Below, one piece after another: positions 56,758 through 64,000 of a stretch of 64,000 bases of DNA; the stretch's first letter is position 1, and every line of letters begins with the position of its first letter. Both the position numbers and the translations under genes were made by a program. The DNA comes from Ogataea parapolymorpha DL-1. Its lineage: Eukaryota > Ascomycota > Pichiomycetes > Pichiales > Pichiaceae. Where the stretch lies: NCBI RefSeq assembly GCF_000187245.1, contig NC_027864.1, positions 62,001-126,000 on the forward strand, given 5' to 3'. The notes under the pieces are model-generated. The model saw nothing but the letters and a program-made list of their open reading frames with translations. It was not told the DNA's origin and ran no database searches.

Positions 56758-57026
56758 TTGGAAAGATTTTTTTCAGTTTCACTTATCAATTAAGCACACT
56801 GGTTCATATATGCAGCCTTTGAATTGTGCCTCGTTTTCGGTAGGGTCCACTTATCGATTTTTATTATTGTTAAAGGGCTACTCTTTTTGAAAAGGAGGCT
56901 GAGCACTAGCAGCAAAATTGTGAGGAAAAATTTCTACAATCGGTTAAATTGCCTAGATTTTAAAGCAAACACGCAACATAAAATACATGTAATCAGATAC
57001 TCTATAACTATAGCGTAGTGGAATAC

Positions 57027-58478
57027 TCAGCCTCCATTCTTTTGATTCATGTTGAGTGGTGGCAGAGAGAGATTGTTGATTGATGGCAATGACATCTGCA
57101 TAGCTTGAGCTTGGGCTTGGGCTTGGGCTTGGGCTTGAGCACTCTGTTGGAAATCGTAGCCAAACATTGGATTCATGTACATGTTTTGTTGTTGCTGCTG
57201 TTGCTGCTGCTGTTGCTGTTGCTGCTGTCTGCTCATCGTTGCGTATATTTGATTAGTGTCCATCATCTGTGACATGTACATTTGTGAGTAATTCGGTGTC
57301 TGTGACGCCTCAGCCTTTATTTGCTGCTGCTGCTGAGCTTGGCCGTTAGAATATCTTGCGCCTTGTTGTCCATTTACTTGGTTGACAAAAGTCATGTATT
57401 GAGTTTGGTCATTCATAGTGGCCGATTGTTGCGCCACATTTGGGGATGAAGAGTTCTTGTTACTCGGTTGCTGGCTCATCGAGCTTTGGGTCCCTGTAGA
57501 TGCACTCGCAAGAGCAGGGTAAATGTCATCTGATTTGAACTGTTGAGGTTGCATAGCAACCATGTTCGGTTGGTAGTACAAGGCCTGTTGCTGAGGTATT
57601 TGCGAGGCCGCTTGTTGTTGTACTGCCTGAACAGCCTGCTGTTGAGTAACCGATCCATTGGCAGCACCCACTGGCTGAGGGAAATATTGGTTGCCATTTA
57701 AGGCGAAGGCATACGCGTGATTAGGATATTGGGCCATATAAGACTGCATAGCCAAGTTATGATTTCTTATTGCCTGTTTGGTGCTGCAGTGAGGGCAGTT
57801 CTTTTTACTGTTTCTTCTAGGGGTGTATTTGTATCCAGGATATCTTTCTGCGTGTCTTTTTTTCTCTTCTTCGGCCTGTTTGTTCCAATATTCTTTTTCT
57901 TCTGGTGGTAGGTTTCTCCATCTGCGACCCAGTTCTCTGGACACATCTGGATTGGTCCTGATCACGTTCCCTTCTTCCAACAATGCCTGATGGTGCTTTT
58001 GTCTGAACAAAATAAAAGCGTTTCGAGGCCTAGGAATTCGGTTTCCTTCCTGCTTACAGGTACATTTTTCAAATAGTTTGGAAGAGTCCAGCTGGGGCGG
58101 TTGGGGTGGAGGCGGAATTTGAAGAGCCTGCATCAGATACTGTTGCTGTAGCTGCTGTGGGTACTGTATCGCTGCCTGCTGTGGGAACTGTTGTTGGACT
58201 GCGATCTGTTGATATTGTACAGGTATTTGAGATGGTTGAGGGATAGACATCTGATGCTGAGGTTGCTGGGAAAGCTTTTGATCATGCTGCTGAACATGGG
58301 TTATGGCATCGTTGGACTCAGGCTTGTCCTGTTCTGGTTGAGGAGAGTTGGACCCTGAATTTGACTGGTGAGTGCTGGGAGAGTGCTGTTGGCTTGAAGG
58401 TTGTGTCTGGCCCGGGATAATGTGAGAAAGGGGCGGCAAGCTTCTCTTGCCGTCCTGGTCCACTTGAAACTGTTCCAT
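57027..58478 (-). CDS. HMG-box transcription factor, Rox1/Rfg1 type
   Basis: A 483-residue Gln-rich regulator. The HMG box (about 147-222) reads NRIPRPRNAFILFRQKHHQALL, then SRELGRRWRNLPPEEKEYW and ERYPGYKYTPRR, very like Rox1 (KIPRPKNAFILFRQ and YPEYKYKP) and Candida Rfg1. Such proteins bind YYYATTGTTCTC and repress with Ssn6-Tup1; Rox1 represses hypoxic genes and itself, Rfg1 filamentation genes. Cys residues flank the box (KCTCKQ before, NCPHC after). Most of the rest is Gln-rich, including a run of 14 Gln (57186-57227) and an Ala-Gln dipeptide repeat. Clustered ATTGT sequences in the upstream intergenic region suggest self-control. Confidence 0.85.
   Translation of the reverse strand: MEQFQVDQDGKRSLPPLSHIIPGQTQPSSQQHSPSTHQSNSGSNSPQPEQDKPESNDAITHVQQHDQKLSQQPQHQMSIPQPSQIPVQYQQIAVQQQFPQQAAIQYPQQLQQQYLMQALQIPPPPQPPQLDSSKLFEKCTCKQEGNRIPRPRNAFILFRQKHHQALLEEGNVIRTNPDVSRELGRRWRNLPPEEKEYWNKQAEEEKKRHAERYPGYKYTPRRNSKKNCPHCSTKQAIRNHNLAMQSYMAQYPNHAYAFALNGNQYFPQPVGAANGSVTQQQAVQAVQQQAASQIPQQQALYYQPNMVAMQPQQFKSDDIYPALASASTGTQSSMSQQPSNKNSSSPNVAQQSATMNDQTQYMTFVNQVNGQQGARYSNGQAQQQQQIKAEASQTPNYSQMYMSQMMDTNQIYATMSRQQQQQQQQQQQQQQNMYMNPMFGYDFQQSAQAQAQAQAQAQAMQMSLPSINNLSLPPLNMNQKNGG
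57103..57140. repeat. Hexanucleotide repeat encoding Ala-Gln dipeptides
   Basis: GCTTGG/GCTTGA units repeat about six times in the HMG-box gene, encoding an Ala-Gln run near the C-terminus. Nearly identical units suggest recent slippage. Confidence 0.8.
57186..57227. repeat. Polyglutamine tract, 14 codons
   Basis: Fourteen consecutive Gln codons, a mix of CAA and CAG on the minus strand, in the HMG-box gene. The mixed codons should make it more stable than a pure repeat. Confidence 0.9.
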
Positions 58479-59532
58479 CTTTCGCGATGGTTTATAGAAA
58501 TCTCTTGAAGTCTAAGAAACCTTGTTTATATTATTTATTGTGAGACCAGAATTGATAAAAAACCTTTCTTTGTTTCTTTGTTCGTGCGTTTGTTTTATTC
58601 TCGCACCAAAACTTTTCGCCAACGTTTTCTTTTTTTCGAGCAACAAAGCATTTTAGTGGACGAGCAAGAATTTCAGTTTTACAACAATAACAATTACAAT
58701 AGACGTACAATAAAAAAGGTTACGGATCTGCGAATTTATTGGGTGAAGGGCTGACCGTTAGATTCATGTATCAATAAGGTGTATTAATAATAATTTGCGC
58801 TAACAGATCCAAGCGAGCTGACGTGCCAACTTCCGTATCTATTAGAGTTGGTACGAGTAGCTCTGGTTCATTGGCAAGCCAGCACCAAAATTAACCTAGA
58901 CTTTACTTTTGACGCCTCGAAAGAAATTGCTCATCCATTCCTGTGTTTCTCTCTGTACATTCCCGCAAAAAAAATAGTATGATTCGGCAAAATCGCCATA
59001 GCACGCTGAGGCTGTTGCTAGGCCGTGTTGTATAATTTAGCCTAGGCGACCCTTGCTTACCCTGCCCATATTGCAAGGGGCACAATGTCCAATGCCCTTT
59101 AGTTATTGTCCGAACAGTGGTCTGGCCTTCATCCTTATTGGAGACCACTGTCTGCGGACAAATATTGCACATGATTGCTCTTTTGGGAACCCAAAAATCC
59201 TAAACAGGCATTTGGCTATTTCTCCTACAATAGGGTTATTGTGCTCTGACAATAGGTTTTGTTTACCCACTACTCTGTTTGTTTACATTTGGACGTTTTC
59301 ATAACTAAAACTTTGCAGAGTTGTCCAGTCAGTCAGCACCTCGGACGACACAACTTTGTTTTCTGAACTTACTTTCGTTTTCTTCTTAATCAACTAAATA
59401 ACAAGCTCTAAAACTTACCACAGTCATTCCTTAAAACGAGAGACTCACTCTCACTTGTGCTACCAGAGCTTACCTTTATATTCATTCTTGAAAGAACCAA
59501 ATACCTCCACTCGTTGACCCAGAACATTAATA
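58479..59532. promoter_or_regulatory. Long divergent promoter HMG-box gene / GPI wall protein
   Basis: The longest gene-free stretch of the window, 1054 bp. The first 250 bp before the HMG gene are T- and A-rich, likely a long leader. Between about 59080 and 59260 there is a cluster of ATTGT/ACAAT sequences, Rox1-type HMG sites. The 200 bp before 59533 are pyrimidine-rich with ACTTAC and CTCAC runs, typical of a strongly expressed yeast leader. I found no tRNA or snoRNA signature. Confidence 0.55.
59227..59256. promoter_or_regulatory. Cluster of three Rox1-type ATTGT sites
   Basis: ACAATAGG at 59227-59234 and again at 59249-59256 flank ATTGT at 59238-59242. The complement CCTATTGT fits the YYYATTGT core of Rox1, and the middle site extends to GTTATTGTGCTC, near the full YYYATTGTTCTC. 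Further ATTGT cores are at 59105-59109 and (inverted) 59082-59086. Confidence 0.45.
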
Positions 59533-60324
59533 ATGCTTTACAAAACTTTTGTGCCCCTTCTTTTGCTGTCAGCTTACACCAAAGCCGAGGAAACCACCAC
59601 TTCGCAGGTCACCGTCACTGTGACGAAGACCTTGCTATCGCCATCCGAAAGCTCTGCTTTATCGTTGTCGTCCGCCTCTGCTGCCTCTGCGTCTGCGGCG
59701 TCGGTTGCCAGTGAGTCCTCCGCTTCAGCTGCCTCTGCTGCCTCTGCTGCTAGTGCGGCTTCTGCCTCTGCTGCTTCCGCTTCTGCTGCCTCCGTCGCGG
59801 CAGCTTCTGCTGCTTCTGTTTCTGAGGCCTCCGAAGCCTCTGCTTCCGCCGCTTCTGCAGCCTCCCTTGCTGCTGAGTCTTCTGCTTCGTTGGAGAAGGC
59901 CAAGGGTCTGCTGGCCATTGCTTCTGCTGCTACTGTGAGCTCCTCCCAGGGGGTTTCCCAGAGCTCTGCTCAGTCCAGCAGACGGTCAACAGTGCCATCC
60001 TCAACTTTGAGAACGTCATATGTGACATCCGCAGCTCCATCCTCTTCGAGGGCTCCAATAAGATCCTCTGTGGCTCCTTCGTCCGCTTACAGCAGATCCG
60101 CCGTTAAGTCCTCGAGCAGCTCTTCCTTCTCGAGCTCTAAGTCGAAGACGACCAAGTCCAGCTCGAAAGCCAGCTCAAGCTCTACTTCAGTCTCCACCCA
60201 CGATGACGAAGGAACTTCCACTGCTGCTTCCTCTTCTTCTTCCAGCGCTCAAGCTAACGGAGTGGCTCCAATAAGTGGTCTCACCTTCGGCGTGGCCGGA
60301 ATTGTTTTGGCTGCCCTGATCTAG
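59533..60324 (+). CDS. GPI-anchored Ser/Ala-rich cell wall protein
   Basis: A 263-residue protein with a signal peptide (MLYKTFVPLLLLSAYTKA, about 1-18). A short TTTSQVTVTVTKT segment follows, then about 90 residues made almost only of Ser and Ala (SAASAAS-type repeats), and a Ser/Thr-rich stretch with a few Arg and Lys. It ends in a hydrophobic tail, PISGLTFGVAGIVLAALI, after AQANG. That plan is a GPI-anchored, O-mannosylated wall protein; the omega site is probably the Asn or Gly of AQANGVAP. No adhesin or enzyme domain is seen, so a structural spacer role is likely. A stop codon 70 bp from RRP9 ends it. Confidence 0.82.
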   Translation: MLYKTFVPLLLLSAYTKAEETTTSQVTVTVTKTLLSPSESSALSLSSASAASASAASVASESSASAASAASAASAASASAASASAASVAAASAASVSEASEASASAASAASLAAESSASLEKAKGLLAIASAATVSSSQGVSQSSAQSSRRSTVPSSTLRTSYVTSAAPSSSRAPIRSSVAPSSAYSRSAVKSSSSSSFSSSKSKTTKSSSKASSSSTSVSTHDDEGTSTAASSSSSSAQANGVAPISGLTFGVAGIVLAALI

Positions 60325-60393
60325 ATTTGACCCCTGTTGCTTTCGATTTATGTAAGACTACGTTAAATACCGGCTAATTCTTGCTATGTATTA

Positions 60394-61944
60394 TTAATTA
60401 CCCTCTATATTTATCACACATGAGTACAATGCGTTCCTGCCACCTTTTGCTCCGTCTATCCAGCGTCCCAGCCTGTGCTCTTTTGATAGTGACGCGTACA
60501 CCCGCACTTGCTCGTCTTCGAGGTGGGCACTGATCCTCGTGACCACGCCTTTGGCCCTTTCCAATGTGCCGATCAGAACAAACTTGCGCAATTCCTTCTC
60601 TAGCTTCCAAACTTTAATCTCTCCATTCCAGGACCCAGAGAAAAAAATATCACTGTAGGGAACGGCGTAAATAGAAGTGATCCAGAAGGGCTGTGGTTTG
60701 GGCACTTGCAACCGCGCCTCCTCTAGGTTGCTCTCAGCACTAGCCTTCCAAGGTTCCTTTTCTGGTTCAAGTCCGTGTGCCTGTCTCTCTGTGTATAAAG
60801 GTTTCTTTTTAGCCAGAGACCATAGGCATATGTTGCCATTGTCTGATCCCGTGACGAAATGAGTGTCATCAATCATCGAGACACAGTCGATACTACCCTC
60901 TGCGTAAAAATCAATACCTGCCTTGGGCGTGTCTCCACCTCTGAATGTGAGTCTTGTCTCTTCTGCTATTTTCCATAGCATAGCAGTCCGGTCTCGAGAC
61001 CCCACGGTGACACATCTTTCCTGAGCCAATGCAGCGATATCAGCAACCAAGTCTTGATGTCCGTAAAGCGTCTCCAGCTGTGCCTGTTGATTGACGCTAT
61101 ATGTTCTGATTTTGAGATCAGCACAGGCCGCGTACAGCTGATCAGTATTTCGACGAAACGCTAGTCCTAAAACCTCTCCTCGACGATCGCGGGTCTCCAA
61201 AACTCGGATCGGAGCCAAATTCTCGCTGCTCCAAATAATAATGCGCTTATCACGACCTCCCGTGACAACATACTTGCCATCGGGACTCACAGCCACCGAT
61301 AGTATCTCGTCACAGTGGCCGTTATTCATTTGCTCTTTTGAAATTTCTGTGTATTTGCGTCCTCCTTTGACAAACTTCAGTTTGACAGGCTTTTTGTCTT
61401 CGTCTTTCACGTCCCACTTTGCAAGCTCCATGTCTTTCGAAACTGTGAAGGCGTAAGGATACCGCACTGCAACTCCCGTCAGCCCTATACAAGGGACTCT
61501 GGCAACGGTTATCTTTGCCTCTTCAAGCTGCAATTTGTCACCAATGAATTGGTAAACGTGTCCCTGTTGCTCAGAGACGTCTTTCTGCAATCTGGAGGCA
61601 ATAATGTCATCGTCTAAATCTTTAGCGTCGAAGTCATACACCTCAGCTTCTGCCTGCAATTCGCTCAAATACTGTTTGGCCATGCGTCTTCTTTTCTCTG
61701 CTGCACTTTCGCCTGCGTGTTCCTCCTCGCTGGAATTGTCTTCTTCTTCCTCCTCAGATTCAACTGCAGACGATTCATCGAATATATCACTTTTCACTTC
61801 TTCCTCGTCTATATCGCTGGAGCTCTCGGGAATTTCCTTTTGCCGAGCATTTGGGGCTGCTGCACGCTGTTTTCTGGCCTTCTCAGGTCCTCGCGATGGA
61901 CGCTTTCTCTTCTTTGAAGGGTCAGAGAAAAACGAATCCGACAT
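60394..61944 (-). CDS. RRP9: U3 snoRNP protein Rrp9 (U3-55K)
   Basis: A 516-residue WD40 protein of the U3 snoRNP, which recognises the box B/C motif of U3 snoRNA. The N-terminus is basic (KKRKRPSRGPEKARKQR) and then acidic (ESEEEEEDNSSEEEH). The conserved RRRMAKQYLSELQAEAE and DDDIIASRLQKDVSEQQGHVYQFI blocks are typical of Rrp9. WD blades follow, with GHCDEILSVAVSPDGKYVVTGG, SRDRTAMLWKI and SWNGEIKVWKL. S. cerevisiae Rrp9 is 573 residues. ATG 61944 (MSDSFF) is the start; the open frame upstream lacks a better one. Its RNA target, U3, is encoded 14 kb away in this window. Confidence 0.94.
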   Translation of the reverse strand: MSDSFFSDPSKKRKRPSRGPEKARKQRAAAPNARQKEIPESSSDIDEEEVKSDIFDESSAVESEEEEEDNSSEEEHAGESAAEKRRRMAKQYLSELQAEAEVYDFDAKDLDDDIIASRLQKDVSEQQGHVYQFIGDKLQLEEAKITVARVPCIGLTGVAVRYPYAFTVSKDMELAKWDVKDEDKKPVKLKFVKGGRKYTEISKEQMNNGHCDEILSVAVSPDGKYVVTGGRDKRIIIWSSENLAPIRVLETRDRRGEVLGLAFRRNTDQLYAACADLKIRTYSVNQQAQLETLYGHQDLVADIAALAQERCVTVGSRDRTAMLWKIAEETRLTFRGGDTPKAGIDFYAEGSIDCVSMIDDTHFVTGSDNGNICLWSLAKKKPLYTERQAHGLEPEKEPWKASAESNLEEARLQVPKPQPFWITSIYAVPYSDIFFSGSWNGEIKVWKLEKELRKFVLIGTLERAKGVVTRISAHLEDEQVRVYASLSKEHRLGRWIDGAKGGRNALYSCVINIEGN

Positions 61945-62000
61945 GATGGTACATCTAAAATTTTTTTCCACTATATTTTTACAAAATATTTTTTTTATCG

Positions 62001-62012
62001 CATCCGTGCACC
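62001..62012 (-). promoter_or_regulatory. Recurring GGTGCACGGATG promoter motif, copy 3
   Basis: On the minus strand this reads GGTGCACGGATG, one base from the copies upstream of ARO3 and ISA1, again beside an A/T tract. It lies in the 116-bp promoter shared by RRP9 and CTF4. Confidence 0.4.
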
Positions 62013-62030
62013 GATTTTCGAGATCTAATA

Positions 62031-62036
62031 ACGCGT
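62031..62036. promoter_or_regulatory. MluI cell-cycle box upstream of CTF4
   Basis: ACGCGT lies 24 bp upstream of the CTF4 ATG, in the promoter shared with RRP9. It is the only intergenic ACGCGT I noticed besides the one at RFA1. Confidence 0.55.
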
Positions 62037-62060
62037 ACAATTTGTTACACGAAATTTAAC

Positions 62061-64000
62061 ATGGATTCGTTGAAGCAGGTCTTTGTCACCGCTGGAACAA
62101 CGCTTGTACGCCATTCACATGACGGCTCTAAGCTGTACGTGTGTACTAATTCCATTTTGAAGGTATTTGATGTCTTGAACCCGGAGCGTGAGCCTGAGGT
62201 GTTGGACATTTTAGGGAAAGTGAGCTCGTTCGAAGTGGGAGAGTTGAATGGCCACAGGTACGGCATTGTGACCTCGAGAAGTGGGGTTTGTGAATATTAT
62301 GACCTAGATTCTCTTCAGTCGATGGGAAAGCTGGTTAGATCGCCGTTAAGCTTGAGAGACGCTGTGTTCACTCACGGAGGCTCGATGGTGCTCTGCGGTG
62401 GCTCTGACGGAGAGCTGAAACTGGTGGCTCTTGGAGCTGACGCAAGCATCAAATCTATCAATACTGGCGACCAGGTGACTGCAATTGGGTACAATAACAT
62501 CGGCGATCTGGCAGCTGTGTCTCTTTCCAACGGAGACGTTTCAATATACGCGTATTCCACCGCCGAGCCGGTGAAAAAACATGTCTACACCAATATTACT
62601 GAGAAACACAAGCTATTGGATGATGAGGACGAGGACGATCTCGATATCGACGACTCGTTTGGGACTCACCCGCCGGAAGCCAAGAACGTGGCTGGCGTGT
62701 GTGGCTGTGACTGGCATCCAGATGGAGATCTGATTGCTATTCCCACCAAGGACAAGGAGATCGAGGTGTATGACCGGACAAATTTCTCATCGCTAGAGTT
62801 CAAGTTCAAGGGACATGTACACGAGAAACCCCTAGTCGATTTGAAGTGGTCTCCCAACGGTGCCCATTTGGCCTCTCTTGGTCAAGACAGGAAACTTATT
62901 ATTTGGGAAACAGCTTCCAGAAAATCCACCAAGGTGTATAGTTTGCCGGAAAATGGCTGCTCGTTGTCGTGGGGCCGTGGTGATGGTGACTTTGAAATTG
63001 TGGTTGGAACGGATCATGGTCACATCATCAGATATGAATCGGTTGTTCCTATGGAAGAAACTGGCACAAGGGAAGGCAAGGTGGTCGCCGATGAGGCCGA
63101 AAGTGAGCCTGAGAGCGAGGTGACTGGGTTGTTTGACGAGGCGCCAGAAGACGACTTTATTGTCGATGACGATGGCTCTGGTTACGTTGAGAAGAAACGC
63201 TCTCTAGAAACAAACCAGCCCATAAAACACCGCAAGGTAGTCATTGACGAGCCTGCTTATAGGCCTTCGTTTGAAATACAGCCTTATTCTCCAGGCGGAA
63301 CGCCGTGGAATGGTAACAGGAAATATCTGACCATGAACTCCGTTGGATACGCTTGGACAGTCAAATTGGAAAGCTACAATACAGTCACAGTCAGTTTCTT
63401 TGACAAAGGGCTACATAACGAGTATCATTTTAAAGACCTATATGGGTTCAACGTGGCATCCATCACCGAAGACGGCATTCTTCTCGCTTCTGCTACCAAA
63501 GGGAAGAAATCTACCATAATGTACAAGTCACATGACCAGCAGGATACCTGGATCAGGACGCTTCTCCTTCAGCCCGGAGAGTTCGTTTCCAGCGTGACCC
63601 TTAGCAAGAATTCGATATATGTCGCCACCTCTCTTGGTTTTGTCCGCAAATACAGCTTGTTTGGCCGGATCGAAAGAATCGAAAAAACAGCTCCCGTGGT
63701 TGCTTGTGTCAATAGCGAGAAGTATTTGTTTACCGTGACGTACAATTCGGGGTCTTTGAACTTCAACGTGCAAGATCTCGACGGAAAATACTTTCAGCGA
63801 AACGAGCATCTTCCATTAGCCCTGGCTAGCGGGTCGTACTCGTCGTATCCTTTGAAGGGAGTGTTCTTCTCTCTTGATGGTGATCCTTGTGTTGTTGGGT
63901 CTGACGATTTTCTTCTGATACTTACCAGATGGAGGGATCCACTGCAGGCTTCTTGGATTCCTATTTTGGACACCGCTGCGGGGGTCAAAAAGCTGGCTCT
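62061..64000 (+). CDS. CTF4: Replisome adaptor Ctf4 (WDHD1/AND-1), 3' end beyond window
   Basis: An ATG at 62061 opens a frame that runs to the window edge, about 646 codons. The N-terminal part is a WD40 propeller (GHVHEKPLVDLKWSPNGAH, LASLGQDRKLIIWE). An acidic linker follows with EAESEPESEV and EDDFIVDDDGSGY, and then the SepB-like second propeller begins (EIQPYSPGGTPWNGNRKYL, MNSVGYAW). This order is that of Ctf4, the trimeric hub that links CMG helicase with polymerase alpha and other clients. S. cerevisiae Ctf4 is 927 residues, so the C-terminal helical bundle is missing only because of truncation. Confidence 0.88.
   Translation, partial: MDSLKQVFVTAGTTLVRHSHDGSKLYVCTNSILKVFDVLNPEREPEVLDILGKVSSFEVGELNGHRYGIVTSRSGVCEYYDLDSLQSMGKLVRSPLSLRDAVFTHGGSMVLCGGSDGELKLVALGADASIKSINTGDQVTAIGYNNIGDLAAVSLSNGDVSIYAYSTAEPVKKHVYTNITEKHKLLDDEDEDDLDIDDSFGTHPPEAKNVAGVCGCDWHPDGDLIAIPTKDKEIEVYDRTNFSSLEFKFKGHVHEKPLVDLKWSPNGAHLASLGQDRKLIIWETASRKSTKVYSLPENGCSLSWGRGDGDFEIVVGTDHGHIIRYESVVPMEETGTREGKVVADEAESEPESEVTGLFDEAPEDDFIVDDDGSGYVEKKRSLETNQPIKHRKVVIDEPAYRPSFEIQPYSPGGTPWNGNRKYLTMNSVGYAWTVKLESYNTVTVSFFDKGLHNEYHFKDLYGFNVASITEDGILLASATKGKKSTIMYKSHDQQDTWIRTLLLQPGEFVSSVTLSKNSIYVATSLGFVRKYSLFGRIERIEKTAPVVACVNSEKYLFTVTYNSGSLNFNVQDLDGKYFQRNEHLPLALASGSYSSYPLKGVFFSLDGDPCVVGSDDFLLILTRWRDPLQASWIPILDTAAGVKKLA

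Noticed and set aside
59574..59918. 114-codon Ala/Glu-rich frame on the minus strand
   Set aside because: It is the antisense shadow of the Ser/Ala repeat of the wall protein; repeated GCT/TCT codons keep the opposite strand open.

Overview
This window is nuclear chromosomal DNA of a budding yeast. It looks like a methylotrophic yeast of the Ogataea (Hansenula) polymorpha type; that placement is my inference from gene content, not from a search. The genes are dense, short and mostly intronless, and orthologues of Saccharomyces cerevisiae genes sit in a non-Saccharomyces order. A molybdopterin synthase large subunit gene is present, and S. cerevisiae lacks that pathway. Conserved leucines of the Aurora kinase are encoded by CTG, which argues against the CUG-Ser (Candida) and CUG-Ala (Pachysolen) clades. 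I see no transposon, tRNA, rRNA, CRISPR, telomere or centromere signature.

Layout. 1-9.8 kb: a truncated alpha/beta hydrolase, the mating membrane protein FIG1, an FlbD-type R2R3 MYB regulator, SGF29 (SAGA), MRP7 (mitochondrial bL27), then three same-strand cofactor genes (MoaE, FAD1, RIB2) and PGS1. 9.8-20.4 kb: ARO3, FAT1, a 63-residue membrane protein, PUS1 (one intron), NIP7, SRP72, MRH4 and IPL1. 20.4-30.9 kb: a SOU1-type reductase, a JLP1-type sulfonate dioxygenase, a secreted prenylcysteine-oxidase-like flavoprotein, a conserved fungal LRR protein, a Ser-rich orphan, SNA3 and SOF1. 30.9-45.4 kb: OXP1, ABZ1, POC4, NOP53, a DUF218 protein, a PXA-type peroxisomal ABC half-transporter, ISA1 and FRA1. 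45.4-57 kb: U3 snoRNA, KAP122 (tiny intron), RFA1, RPN14, COG7 and PMC1. 57-64 kb: a ROX1/RFG1-type HMG-box regulator, a GPI-anchored Ser/Ala wall protein, RRP9 and a partial CTF4.

Functional threads. U3 snoRNA, SOF1 and RRP9 belong to the SSU processome; NIP7 and NOP53 act in 60S assembly. POC4 and RPN14 are proteasome assembly chaperones. ISA1 and FRA1 both concern Fe-S and iron status. RFA1, CTF4 and IPL1 serve replication and segregation, and RFA1 and CTF4 each carry an ACGCGT box in a very short promoter. MoaE, FAD1 and RIB2 make the molybdenum cofactor and FAD, both needed by nitrate reductase. Most genes lie in convergent or divergent pairs; several divergent ATGs are only 50-120 bp apart and two convergent pairs have stop codons 1-2 bp apart.

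The least expected items are an intronless U3 gene, a 37-nt intron in KAP122, an ambiguous splice site in PUS1, a sulfur-regulon-like promoter on the sulfonate dioxygenase, and a recurring GGTGCACGGRTG promoter motif. I found no clear unknown defence or biosynthetic system.
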